DNA from: a bacterium | Lineage (GTDB): Bacteria > Zixibacteria > MSB-5A5 > GN15 > FEB-12 | NCBI GenBank assembly: GCA_029211095.1 | Contig: JARGFS010000006.1 | Location: 1-44,683, forward strand | Direction of reading: 5' to 3' | Length of the DNA: 44,683 nt | In this document: piece by piece, positions 8,751 through 16,373 of the stretch | Layout of the letters: each line of letters opens with the position of its first letter | How positions within the stretch are numbered: position 1 is the first letter of the stretch | The notes under the pieces: model-generated | Seen by the model: only the letters and a program-made list of their open reading frames with translations | Databases searched by the model: none | What the model was told of the DNA's origin: nothing | Position numbers and translations under genes: made by a program

Positions 8751-9953
8751 TTACTGCTCTACCACCGGTAGGTCATGCTCAATCTCTTTGTCGACACGAT
8801 GTCCCAAAACATAGTCGGCCTGCATCAAGGTATGAATCTCACGGGTGCCTTCGTAAATCGAGGCGCCCTTAGAGTTCCGGTAGAACCGCTCCACCGGGTA
8901 TTCATCGGAGAAACCATACGCCCCATGCACCTGCACCGCATTCGCCGCCGAAGCTTCCGCTTCACGACAGGCGACCCATTTGGCCAGCGAAGTTTCCCGA
9001 GTAGAACGCATCCCCTGGTTCTTCAACCAGCCCGCTTTCATCCAGAGCATGGTCGAATACTGATAACCGGCCTCCATATTGGCGATCATCTGCTTCACCA
9101 ACTGGTGTTCCTCGATCAACTTTCCAAACGTCTGCCGCTCTTTAGAGTATTTCACGGAGGCATCCCGGCAGGCCTTTATCAATCCGCACGATCCGGCCGC
9201 AACGGTGTACCGCCCCTGATCCAGACAGAACATAGCGATCTTGAATCCCTCTCCCTCTTTGTAAACAAGATTCTCTTTAGGAACTTTAACATCCTGAAAC
9301 GAGATATAGCCAGTGTTACCGGCACGAACGCCAAGTTTGCCGTGAAGTGATCCGGTCGTGACGCCATCAAACGCTTTCTCAACGATGAAGGCAGAGATAC
9401 CACTATGGTCGCGCGCTTTCTTTTTCTCCAGATCGGACCAGGCAAAGACCAAAAAGTAGTCGGCGACATCGGCCAGCGAAATCCACATCTTCTCGCCGTT
9501 GAGAAGATAGTGATCCCCTTGATCAACAGCGGTCGACTGCAACCCGACCACATCGGACCCGGCGGCCGGTTCGGTCAAACCAAAAGTGCCTATTTTTTCC
9601 CCTTTGGCTGCCGGGGTCAGATATTTTTGCTTCAGCTGTTCATTGGCCCAGGTCAGAATAGGAAGAGAATAGAGCCCGATATGAACCGACAGGATTACGC
9701 GCGCCGAAGTGTCTCCGTATTCCATTTCTTCCGAGGCCAACCCCAGCGAGATATAATCCATTCCCAGACCGCCATACTGTTCCGGGATACAGAACCCAAG
9801 CAGGTTGGATTCGGCCATTGCGGGCAGCAGGGCCGGGTTCATTTTTTGCTCCTGGTCAAATTTCTGGATATTCGGGATAATATGTTTGGCGGCAACTTCG
9901 CGTGCCATATCACGTACAGCTAACTGGTTCTCTGTATAAGCAAAATCTATCAT
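8751..9953 (-). CDS. Acyl-CoA dehydrogenase
   Basis: 400-residue FAD enzyme that oxidises acyl-CoA to enoyl-CoA and passes electrons to electron-transfer flavoprotein. Signatures: FGLTEPAAGSDV in the FAD/substrate region, the middle beta domain, AVQVHGAYGFSDEYPVERFYR, and the candidate catalytic base Glu368 in IYEGTREIH. The YEGT base location is that of short-chain and glutaryl-CoA dehydrogenases; the exact chain length is not certain. The ATG at 9953 has AAGGAG upstream. A TTGACT-17-TATATA promoter lies at 10028-10000. An enoyl-CoA hydratase is nearby on the other strand, consistent with acyl-CoA oxidation. Confidence 0.92.
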   Translation of the reverse strand: MIDFAYTENQLAVRDMAREVAAKHIIPNIQKFDQEQKMNPALLPAMAESNLLGFCIPEQYGGLGMDYISLGLASEEMEYGDTSARVILSVHIGLYSLPILTWANEQLKQKYLTPAAKGEKIGTFGLTEPAAGSDVVGLQSTAVDQGDHYLLNGEKMWISLADVADYFLVFAWSDLEKKKARDHSGISAFIVEKAFDGVTTGSLHGKLGVRAGNTGYISFQDVKVPKENLVYKEGEGFKIAMFCLDQGRYTVAAGSCGLIKACRDASVKYSKERQTFGKLIEEHQLVKQMIANMEAGYQYSTMLWMKAGWLKNQGMRSTRETSLAKWVACREAEASAANAVQVHGAYGFSDEYPVERFYRNSKGASIYEGTREIHTLMQADYVLGHRVDKEIEHDLPVVEQ

Positions 9954-9999
9954 CTGTCTATTTTCTCCTTAAAGAATGAAACGAAAATTCTCGGCGCAC

Positions 10000-10028
10000 T
10001 ATATAGCATATAACGGTCTGGAAGTCAA
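10000..10028 (-). promoter_or_regulatory. Promoter of the acyl-CoA dehydrogenase gene
   Basis: Minus-strand TTGACT (10028-10023), 17-nt spacer, TATATA (10005-10000). It stands back to back with the GNAT promoter 21 bp away, so one regulator could control both. Confidence 0.6.
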
Positions 10029-10048
10029 TTTGTGCCGTCAGCCCTTTC

Positions 10049-10077
10049 TTGCCAGACCGTCCTGATTTGGCTATATT
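10049..10077 (+). promoter_or_regulatory. Promoter of the GNAT acetyltransferase gene
   Basis: TTGCCA at 10049-10054, 17-nt spacer, TATATT at 10072-10077, about 28 nt before the GTG start. Confidence 0.55.
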
Positions 10078-10105
10078 CGGACTCAATAAGCATAAAGGAA
10101 GCAAT

Positions 10106-10582
10106 GTGACTGACCCAATCAATGTAAAAGCTGACCTGATCCCTTACGTACCGGAATATTCCCGGGTGGTCCATTCCTGGATTGATACGGAAGAGACCTA
10201 TCATGATCTATGCCGGGGGAAGCAATTCCCGCCGCCGGAAGATATTGTCGATAGCTGGCAGCGCGAAGGAGTCAGTTCATTTGTCATGCTTTCCGAGCGC
10301 AAGCCGGTCGCATACGGAGAGCTCTGGTATCGCCCGATGGACCTGGCTATGGAAATAGCCCACCTGATTGTCGATCGCTACAGGCGCTCCGAAGGGTACG
10401 GCACCAAAATGCTTGAGTTGCTTTATGATCGTGCCGCCCAGCGCGAAAATACTTCCCGCGTGATGATCCATCTTTACGGCGAAAACGAGGTTGCCCTGGG
10501 TTGCTACGTGAAAGCCGGTTTTGAACTACTGGGTACCACCAGCTACACTTCCGGCCTGAGATTGGTACGGACAGTTGAATAA
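10106..10582 (+). CDS. GNAT family N-acetyltransferase
   Basis: 158-residue acetyl-CoA-dependent acetyltransferase. The central fold shows AYGELWYRPMDLAMEIAHLIVD, then the pyrophosphate-binding loop RRSEGYGTKML (R/QxxGxG/A) and the late IHLYGENEVALGCYVKAGFE motif. The substrate is unknown; this type includes ribosomal-protein and small-amine acetyltransferases. The start is GTG at 10106, preceded by AAGGAAG with correct spacing; an out-of-frame ATG overlaps it. The longer in-frame start at 10049 would fall on the promoter. Confidence 0.85.
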   Translation: MTDPINVKADLIPYVPEYSRVVHSWIDTEETYHDLCRGKQFPPPEDIVDSWQREGVSSFVMLSERKPVAYGELWYRPMDLAMEIAHLIVDRYRRSEGYGTKMLELLYDRAAQRENTSRVMIHLYGENEVALGCYVKAGFELLGTTSYTSGLRLVRTVE

Positions 10583-10668
10583 GAATGAAAAAAAACTGAC
10601 AAGAATAATGATAAAAGGATGTAACCGGCCCATCCGGGCATCCAAGTTGTAATTTACGGGAGTAGATC

Positions 10669-11454
10669 ATGTCCGAATACAAGAACCTGATTGTGGAACA
10701 AAAAGATGCTATCCTCGTGGTGAAAATCAACCGCGAACGAGCCCTCAACGCCCTCAACCGTGAGACGGTCGATGAACTGCAGCAGCTGTTCAGCTATCAT
10801 TGGACTGATGAATCAGTTCGCTGCGTTATCCTGACCGGCGGCGGTGACAAGGCGTTTGTGGCCGGAGCCGATATTCCGGAACTGGCCGATCTGGATGTCC
10901 GGGCTGGGAACGATCTCTCGGCCAGAGGGCTCTACCTGATGAAGACTATTCAGAATTTCCCCAAACCGGTGATTGTGGCTATCAATGGTTTTGCGCTCGG
11001 CGGCGGGTGCGAAATTGCCATGGCCTGCGACATCCGGCTTGCATCCGAGAAAGCAAAACTGGGACAGCCCGAAGTCAACCTGGGGATAATCCCCGGATAT
11101 GGCGGTACCCAGCGCCTCTCCCGTCTGGTGGGACGCGGCAAAGCGATGCAGCTTATTTTTACCGGTGATATGGTCTCGGCTGTCGAAGCACATCGTATTG
11201 GCTTGGTAGACGAAATCTATCCACCGGCGGAACTGATGGACAAAGCGATGGAAATGGCCAAGACCATCGCCTCCAAAGGGCCGTTGGCAATAGCCGCGGC
11301 AAAGGAATGTATCAACCGCGGTCTGGATATGGACCTGGCCCACGGCTGTGATTTTGAGAAGGTGCAGTTTGGATCGCTCTGTGGAACCGGCGACAAAAAC
11401 GAAGGAATGGAAGCGTTTCTGGAGAAACGGAAACCGACCTTCTCCGGCCACTAG
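10669..11454 (+). CDS. Enoyl-CoA hydratase (crotonase family)
   Basis: 261-residue crotonase. Hydrates trans-2-enoyl-CoA to 3-hydroxyacyl-CoA in fatty-acid oxidation or the butyrate pathway. The oxyanion-hole segment AGADIPEL, FALGGGCEIAMACD with Glu115, and GQPEVNLGIIPGYGGTQRL with Glu135 place both catalytic glutamates of true hydratases. The ATG at 10669 follows GGGAG. It sits 86 nt after the GNAT gene and is opposite to the acyl-CoA dehydrogenase that would supply its substrate. No clear terminator follows; a repeat-rich spacer comes next. Confidence 0.92.
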   Translation: MSEYKNLIVEQKDAILVVKINRERALNALNRETVDELQQLFSYHWTDESVRCVILTGGGDKAFVAGADIPELADLDVRAGNDLSARGLYLMKTIQNFPKPVIVAINGFALGGGCEIAMACDIRLASEKAKLGQPEVNLGIIPGYGGTQRLSRLVGRGKAMQLIFTGDMVSAVEAHRIGLVDEIYPPAELMDKAMEMAKTIASKGPLAIAAAKECINRGLDMDLAHGCDFEKVQFGSLCGTGDKNEGMEAFLEKRKPTFSGH

Positions 11455-11539
11455 CAGAGCTAGGGTTACCGCTTCGCGCGGCGCCAGAGACGTGCTAATA
11501 GACTGGCAGTGTTCTGCGACAATTTAGATTCTTGTGGGC

Positions 11540-11605
11540 GGCAGACGTTCCTGTCTGCCCCAACAGTAGACTATATTTGTAGGGCAGGAGCCCTGTGATC
11601 CTGCC
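11540..11605. repeat. Pair of REP-like palindromes
   Basis: Two hairpins of matching design: GGCAGAC/GTCTGCC at 11540-11559 (6-nt loop) and GGCAGGA/TCCTGCC at 11583-11605 (9-nt loop). Each is preceded by a similar lead-in (TTGTGGGC and TTGTAGGGC). This looks like two divergent copies of one intergenic palindrome family. Confidence 0.5.
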
Positions 11606-11722
11606 AATTGCTATAGCGAATAGACATGGTCTTCGTAGATCAAACCCCTGCGGTTTCGACAATGGAAATAGTAAACCTCTTTTGCCGGGCAATTCCCTTG
11701 GACTTCACAATCCGACAAACCA

Positions 11723-11745
11723 CCCTTCGACTCCGCTCAGGATGA
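11723..11745. repeat. REP-like half element
   Basis: Contains CCTTCGACTCCGCTCAGG, related to the paired copies at 29266-29325. Confidence 0.45.
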
Positions 11746-11754
11746 CTCCATCAC

Positions 11755-12189
11755 CTACTTCTTCCCGAAGAACAGGTAGTCCAGTGACAGTTTTCCGGGG
11801 CCCATGAGCAGGATCGCTAAGTATGGAGCCAGGTAAAGCAATCCAAGTTCCTGCTTCTTGAACGGGTCATTGATATGAATGATCAGGACCGCCACCAGCA
11901 TGGTAATGATCAATGGTATCACTGCCGCCCGCGTCAAGAATCCGGCGGCCAGTGCCAACCCGCAGAAAAACTCAGCGAATACTGTCAGGGCAAGTGAGAC
12001 CGGGCTGGAGACACCAAGTGGGTCAGGGAACTGATGCATTCTATCACTATAGCCAATCAGTTTTCCATAGCCGTGACCGAGAGACATGATCAGTCCGGTC
12101 GCCAAACGAATAACCAACAATCCGACCGCAACTCCGGCTGAATTCGAGTAAGAACCTTTGCCCAGCACCCAATTAATAAGTGATTTCAT
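11755..12189 (-). CDS. DoxX family membrane protein
   Basis: 144-residue inner-membrane protein with four predicted transmembrane segments (LLVIRLATGLIMSL, LALTVFAEFFCGLALAAGF, AAVIPLIITMLVAVLIIHI, LLYLAPYLAILLMG). The RLATGLIMSLGHGYGKL and AEFFCGLALAAGFLTR segments are typical of DoxX/SURF4 proteins, which are associated with thiosulfate oxidation or redox stress, mostly uncharacterised. The ATG at 12189 follows AAGGAG; a longer frame start at 12258 lies inside thpR. It is the last gene of the pgsA operon. Confidence 0.85.
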   Translation of the reverse strand: MKSLINWVLGKGSYSNSAGVAVGLLVIRLATGLIMSLGHGYGKLIGYSDRMHQFPDPLGVSSPVSLALTVFAEFFCGLALAAGFLTRAAVIPLIITMLVAVLIIHINDPFKKQELGLLYLAPYLAILLMGPGKLSLDYLFFGKK

Positions 12190-12208
12190 CTTTGCTCCTT
12201 CATCTTTA

Positions 12209-12787
12209 TCAGTCGTCAAATCTTTCTTCACCAAGGACAGATTCAAACAGCCTGTCATAAATCGGCCCGCGCGGAGTCAGAGTTGATTGATACAACACCA
12301 CCCTGGCAAGCTCAGCCTCCAACGGAGGGAACTTGTAATCAACAAGAGCATCGGCCACTTTGCTGATTTCGGCATTACGGCGTACTCTTCCCAGGGTCAA
12401 ATGCGCCCGGAATGGTTTATTCTCCAGTTCAAATCCGAGTTCATGCATCCCGGCATCAATAGACTTGGCCATCTCAGTCAGAGAGTCGATCGCTTCCTGC
12501 GCTCCCAGCCAGATCACCCGGGGCCGCCTCAGACTTGGAAAGCAACCCAGTCGGTTGATTTGCATTTTCACCGGCTTGAATTCGCGGACATTATCGGACA
12601 TTGATCTTTTGATTGGCTCAACCAATCTCCGGTCAGTTTCACCCAGGAATTTAAGGGTGAGGTGGATGTTTGTTGAGACGGCCCATTTGACGCCGTCATG
12701 GTTATCGTGCCGCTTCAGCTCCGAAATAGTTTTGCCGAGTTGTTTTTCGACGAAAGCACCGAGCGGAAGGGCTATAAAAAGTCGCAT
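12209..12787 (-). CDS. thpR: RNA 2',3'-cyclic phosphodiesterase
   Basis: 192-residue 2H phosphoesterase (LigT/ThpR family). It opens 2',3'-cyclic phosphate ends of RNA; some members also ligate tRNA halves in vitro. It starts MRLFIALPL and has two catalytic HxTL motifs: HLTLKFLGE near residue 42 and HLTLGRVRR near residue 130. It begins 3 nt after cinA stops and ends 19 nt before doxX, so it is inside the operon. cinA and thpR are neighbours in many bacteria. Confidence 0.92.
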   Translation of the reverse strand: MRLFIALPLGAFVEKQLGKTISELKRHDNHDGVKWAVSTNIHLTLKFLGETDRRLVEPIKRSMSDNVREFKPVKMQINRLGCFPSLRRPRVIWLGAQEAIDSLTEMAKSIDAGMHELGFELENKPFRAHLTLGRVRRNAEISKVADALVDYKFPPLEAELARVVLYQSTLTPRGPIYDRLFESVLGEERFDD

Positions 12788-12790
12788 ACT

Positions 12791-14032
12791 CTATTTGATA
12801 TCGAGGATTTCTCGTCGCAGTAGTTCCAGTGCGGCATAACTGGCCCGGATACGGTTGCTGTTTCGCTCCGTTCCAAAGTTATACTTTTTGGCTATGCTGC
12901 TATGGGCCGAGGCCAGTCCAATCCAGGTGGTCCCGACCGGTTTATCTTCGGTCCCCCCATCCGGTCCGGCAATGCCGGTGACTGAGAGGGCATAGCTGGA
13001 CCCGTAGGCCTGTCGTGCTCCCTCCGCCATAGCCAGGGCGCACTCTTCGGAGACGGCTCCATCCTTTTCAATAATCTCCGGGTCAACCCCAAGCCGCTCA
13101 ATCTTGGCTTCGTTGGCATAAACAATCCCGCCGCCCACAAAATATCTTGAAGCGCCGCTTACCGAAGTTATCGTCATGCCCAGTTGCCCGGCGGTGCAGG
13201 ATTCGGCTACACTGAGAGTTTTGTCGTTATCCAGCAGGAGCTGTCCCACGATCCCCTCCAGAGTATCATCATCCCGCCCAAAGATATATTTGTCACATTT
13301 TTTAGCAATCTCAGTGGCCAGTGCGTTGCATTTGGCCTGAGCTTCTTCGGGAGTATCAGCCCGCGCGATAATTCTGAGGTTTACGCCCGAGTAACCGGGC
13401 AGGTAGGCCAGTTTGACCCCCTGTTCGAGTTTTAATCCGGGGGCAATGAGTTCGGCCAGCCTGGATTCAACTATTCCGGTCGTCTTGAGAGTCGTCGAAC
13501 TTATATTCTGAGTCGTTTTCAGGGAGAGCAGGTAGGGAATCAATTCGTCTTGAACAATCTGTTCCATCTCTCTCGGTACACCCGGCAGGGCGACAAATAT
13601 CTTCCCCTGCTCGGCAATGCAAATCCCCACTGCGGAACCGGTCTTGTTCGGAAAGAACCTCGCCCCCTGGGGGAGAAGCGCCTGGTTCTGATTTATCGCC
13701 GGCATCTCAATCCCTCGCCGGGCGTAACGCTCCTTGATTTCGCTGAGGATATCTTCGTGGAAAATCAAGTTCCGTTTGAACGTCTTGACAATCGCCTTCT
13801 TGGTAATGTCATCATCGGTCGGACCCAGACCGCCCGTAGTCACAACCAGAGAGGCGCGTCTCATAGCCAGACGGAAAGCTTCTTCCATTGATTCGATGCT
13901 GTCACCAACCGAAGTTGTGAAATTAATAATATAACCGGCCGAGGTCAACTGGCGACAGATAAAGGCACAATTGGTATCAACCCGAAACCCGGTGACCAGC
14001 TCGTCCCCTATGGTAATGATCTCAGCGTTCAT
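12791..14032 (-). CDS. cinA: CinA family protein (NMN amidohydrolase / ADP-ribose pyrophosphatase)
   Basis: 413-residue two-domain protein of standard length. The N-terminal molybdopterin-binding-like (COG1058) domain starts EIITIGDELVTG and carries TTGGLGPTDDDITK. The C-terminal CinA domain (from about 250) has SVAESCTAGQLG, GGIVYANEAK and SVTGIAGPDGG. The family recycles pyridine nucleotides by NMN deamidation and is named for competence induction in streptococci. The ATG at 14032 follows AGAGG. It sits 17 nt after pgpA. Confidence 0.95.
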   Translation of the reverse strand: MNAEIITIGDELVTGFRVDTNCAFICRQLTSAGYIINFTTSVGDSIESMEEAFRLAMRRASLVVTTGGLGPTDDDITKKAIVKTFKRNLIFHEDILSEIKERYARRGIEMPAINQNQALLPQGARFFPNKTGSAVGICIAEQGKIFVALPGVPREMEQIVQDELIPYLLSLKTTQNISSTTLKTTGIVESRLAELIAPGLKLEQGVKLAYLPGYSGVNLRIIARADTPEEAQAKCNALATEIAKKCDKYIFGRDDDTLEGIVGQLLLDNDKTLSVAESCTAGQLGMTITSVSGASRYFVGGGIVYANEAKIERLGVDPEIIEKDGAVSEECALAMAEGARQAYGSSYALSVTGIAGPDGGTEDKPVGTTWIGLASAHSSIAKKYNFGTERNSNRIRASYAALELLRREILDIK

Positions 14033-14049
14033 AAAAAGAGAGCCTCTGT

Positions 14050-14511
14050 TTAATGGTAGTACCGGTTCAGCAGCAGGATGATCAGTTGGGTGGCAATATT
14101 AGCCTGTATCCCGGCTGCGATATCATCCATCGTTATACCCCAGCCGCCCGGAAGTCGTTCAAACTGCCTGGCCGGCGGAATCTTTACAACGTCAAAAAAT
14201 CTAAAGGTAAAAAAAGCGATCAGGTAGTTTGCGTAACTGAATGGAACCAGCAGGAGAGCGACAAACATCCCCCCCCACTCATCAATGACAATCTTGCGGG
14301 CATCATGCCCGTAGAATTTCTCAGCTTCGCCGGAACTCCAGACCGATGCTACAAAGGAAATAAGCGCTGCTGCAGCCATGATTGTCGTATTATCTTGAAT
14401 CAAGAAGATCGCAATCGCCAGAGCCGGAAGTGTCCCCCAGGTACCGGGAAATGGTTTCATCAGGCCGGAGTAAAGTCCGGTCGCCATACATTTGACAATC
14501 AGTTCTTTCAT
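14050..14511 (-). CDS. pgpA: Phosphatidylglycerophosphatase A
   Basis: 153-residue membrane phosphatase that converts phosphatidylglycerophosphate to phosphatidylglycerol, the step after PgsA, whose gene is 5 nt upstream. Family motifs: PFPGTWGTLPAL, VIDEWGGM (metal-binding DE pair) and WGITMDDIAAGI with Asp residues. Three or four hydrophobic segments. There is no clear ribosome site, so translation is probably coupled to pgsA. Confidence 0.9.
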   Translation of the reverse strand: MKELIVKCMATGLYSGLMKPFPGTWGTLPALAIAIFLIQDNTTIMAAAALISFVASVWSSGEAEKFYGHDARKIVIDEWGGMFVALLLVPFSYANYLIAFFTFRFFDVVKIPPARQFERLPGGWGITMDDIAAGIQANIATQLIILLLNRYYH

Positions 14512-14516
14512 GCAGT

Positions 14517-15104
14517 TTATTTCAGCACCGTTTTTATCATAAAGAAGTACTTGATTATATAATCAACGCCCGTCCAAAATGTTATCACAGCCGTGGTCCA
14601 GATGAGAATACCGAAATAGAATTGATAATCAAATTGAAAAAAGGAAAGAGAAGGACTCTGGTAATATTCCAGTATAGCGATCAGGTTGATGTAGGCCAAT
14701 ATGATCCCTACCGAAGTCAGCTGGAGCAAGGTCTTAACTTTGGCCCACCAGGTAGGGGAGATGACCACGCCGCGGTAGGCGGCCAGAAGTCTCAAACCGG
14801 TAATGGAGAACTCCCGCCCAATGATCAGCATGACCGGCAGGGGTGAAACGAATTTTAGGGCGATAAAGGCGATCAGGGCCGAAGAGACCAGAATCTTATC
14901 CGCCAGCGGGTCCATGAATTTACCAAACCCGGTTACAATCCCGTACTTTCTGGCATAGTAACCATCGGCAAGGTCGGTCAGAGCGGCAATTATAAACAAG
15001 GCCAGCGATGACAGACGGAGGTAGAAATTATCGACAATCAGCATATACATAAATACCGGGGCGATAATTATCCGTAACAGGGTTAGTTTGTTAGGCGTAT
15101 TCAT
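14517..15104 (-). CDS. pgsA: CDP-diacylglycerol-glycerol-3-phosphate 3-phosphatidyltransferase
   Basis: 195-residue integral-membrane enzyme of the CDP-alcohol phosphatidyltransferase family, first committed step of phosphatidylglycerol synthesis. It starts NTPNKLTLLRIIIAP and has the signature DG-x2-AR-x8-G-x3-D-x3-D (from DLADGYYAR to MDPLADK, residues about 43-68), then several membrane helices. It is first gene of a five-gene minus-strand operon. A promoter ends 9 nt before the ATG, so the mRNA is probably leaderless. Confidence 0.94.
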   Translation of the reverse strand: MNTPNKLTLLRIIIAPVFMYMLIVDNFYLRLSSLALFIIAALTDLADGYYARKYGIVTGFGKFMDPLADKILVSSALIAFIALKFVSPLPVMLIIGREFSITGLRLLAAYRGVVISPTWWAKVKTLLQLTSVGIILAYINLIAILEYYQSPSLSFFQFDYQFYFGILIWTTAVITFWTGVDYIIKYFFMIKTVLK

Positions 15105-15113
15105 GAGGTTCCC

Positions 15114-15142
15114 AAGTTACGTGGCGGCACCTTTACTGTCAA
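15114..15142 (-). promoter_or_regulatory. Promoter of the pgsA operon
   Basis: Minus-strand TTGACA (15142-15137), 17-nt spacer, TAACTT (15119-15114). The pgsA ATG begins at 15104, only 9 nt after the -10 hexamer, so the expected 5' untranslated leader is 0-4 nt and there is no ribosome site. Confidence 0.55.
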
Positions 15143-15236
15143 TCGTAAAGGGGAATCACTGTCCGGGTATTCGTCTGAGTTGAGGAAGAGAGCGGCAGAA
15201 GATACTCTCCTGCCGCGGCAGTGGATCAGGACCGAC

Positions 15237-15503
15237 TTAGTTGTTGGCAATCAGCCAGTCTGAGATGAGAGCAATGTTCTCGGGAGTCAGTTTTGCTCTT
15301 TCCCCATATCTCTGAACCAGGATTGGCCACTCTTCGTCACTCTTGTTGGCCGGATTCGGAAGCCGGTGACAGGCCTGACAGTTCTTTCTAAAAGAAACGG
15401 CGGCAGGTGACTGATCCTCAGCCTGGCTGGCCGGCTGGCAGGCTGAGAGCAGCGCTGCCGTTACGGTCAGCAGTACTATTCCGGAAAAGAACTTAGCTTT
15501 CAT
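15237..15503 (-). CDS. Small monoheme cytochrome c lipoprotein
   Basis: 88-residue predicted lipoprotein; the signal peptide ends LLSAC with Cys22. One heme site, CQACH (Cys42, Cys45, His46). The following part (KSDEEWPILVQRYGERAKLTPENIALISDWL) resembles the C-terminal half of small class I cytochromes. The mature protein contains no Met and no second His, so the usual sixth heme ligand is missing. It follows the barrel gene by 3 nt and is probably co-translated with it under the Fur-like operator. Confidence 0.8.
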   Translation of the reverse strand: MKAKFFSGIVLLTVTAALLSACQPASQAEDQSPAAVSFRKNCQACHRLPNPANKSDEEWPILVQRYGERAKLTPENIALISDWLIANN

Positions 15504-15506
15504 GAG

Positions 15507-16220
15507 TTACAGTCCCACACCCATGAGGAAGCGTACCCGACCATCGTTGCTGTCATCGGTGAGCCCGGCAAGATAACCAATCGTATAGAAGATTGGGCCG
15601 GAGGCATATGAGAAAGAGGGACCAAAGTAGAAAGCGGACTCGCTCTCTTCCCCCTTGCGAGTCTCATACCTTATCACCGACTCAACACCAATAGAGTAAC
15701 TGAAACTCGGAGCGTAGGACAGACCGATATCCGCCCCAAGTTCATGCTTTGGTTCTCCGGGTGCCCAGAAGAATTCATACAGCGGGTTTATGGAAAAGTT
15801 GACCTTGTCAAAATCCTTGGCCAGAATGAGCTTGGCTTCCAGTTTATTCTGCTCTTTGAGGTCAATCTTGCGCCGGTACTCAAGGTAGAGTAGAGGATCA
15901 AGGAATGCGGTGCCAGGGTCGGCCAGGCGATATCTCGTGCGCACTTGAACCGCATCCCACTTGAAATCTCCGCCCTCAGGCTGCGAATAGATTTGGTAGA
16001 TAGCCATATCCAGATCATCAGTCAGCCCGTGCTCAACCTCGAGCCGGTATTCCCAACTGTCAGATTCATCGAGCTTGGTTGTCTGGTAGAATTCGAGTTC
16101 GGCGGCATCTTTGGGGACCATTGAATACTGGTAGGTCCAGGCGTATTTGCGCCGATCAGCCTTGAGAGTGGGGACCGCGATAAGCAGTACCAACAGCGAT
16201 AGAATAGCTCTCCTGTACAT
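15507..16220 (-). CDS. Putative outer-membrane beta-barrel protein
   Basis: 237-residue protein with a signal peptide (ILSLLVLLIAVPTLKA) and many alternating strands (for example LEYRRKIDLKEQNKLEAKLIL, FYFGPSFSYASGPIFYTIGY). No family is firmly recognised; it resembles small barrel proteins of unknown role. The ATG at 16220 follows AAGGAG; an earlier in-frame ATG at 16250 lies near the operator and is less likely. It is the first gene of a two-gene operon with the monoheme cytochrome. Confidence 0.6.
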   Translation of the reverse strand: MYRRAILSLLVLLIAVPTLKADRRKYAWTYQYSMVPKDAAELEFYQTTKLDESDSWEYRLEVEHGLTDDLDMAIYQIYSQPEGGDFKWDAVQVRTRYRLADPGTAFLDPLLYLEYRRKIDLKEQNKLEAKLILAKDFDKVNFSINPLYEFFWAPGEPKHELGADIGLSYAPSFSYSIGVESVIRYETRKGEESESAFYFGPSFSYASGPIFYTIGYLAGLTDDSNDGRVRFLMGVGL

Positions 16221-16264
16221 TTTTGCTCCTTTAATGAAGTAGTTACTCATTTCATTTACAGCTC

Positions 16265-16295
16265 ATAAATGAAAATGAAATTCATTTTCATTTAT
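16265..16295. promoter_or_regulatory. Fur-like palindromic operator
   Basis: Perfect palindrome: 15-bp arms (ATAAATGAAAATGAA / TTCATTTTCATTTAT) around one base. The core GAAAATGAAATTCATTTTC matches the classical 19-bp Fur consensus at 15 of 19 positions by hand count. It begins about 10 bp downstream of the -10 element, in the transcribed leader, where a bound repressor would block initiation or elongation. Other Fur-superfamily regulators (Zur, PerR) are possible. Confidence 0.65.
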
Positions 16296-16305
16296 GTCAC
16301 AGGAT

Positions 16306-16334
16306 ATAGTACAAATAGAGTTCTGTTTTGTCAA
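16306..16334 (-). promoter_or_regulatory. Promoter of the barrel-cytochrome operon
   Basis: Minus-strand TTGACA (16334-16329), 17-nt spacer, TACTAT (16311-16306). Transcription would run directly into the 31-bp palindrome. Confidence 0.65.
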
Positions 16335-16373
16335 GAGGATTGTCGCCGAAAAATGCGGAATTCGGTCAGCTCT

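Larger units (their letters stand above)
11455..11754. other. Repeat-rich intergenic region
   Basis: About 300 bases without a credible gene. It holds two GC-rich palindromes at 11540-11605 and a REP-like TTCGACTCCGCTCAGGATGA motif near 11726-11745. ORFs here have no ribosome site and read through the palindromes. Confidence 0.5.

Noticed and set aside
8775-9350. Antisense frame of 191 residues across the acyl-CoA dehydrogenase gene
   Set aside because: No ribosome site and no protein motif; the minus-strand gene is clear.
10813-11451. Long antisense frame (212 residues) across the enoyl-CoA hydratase gene
   Set aside because: Exact antisense of a strongly conserved gene, no ribosome site and no recognisable motif.
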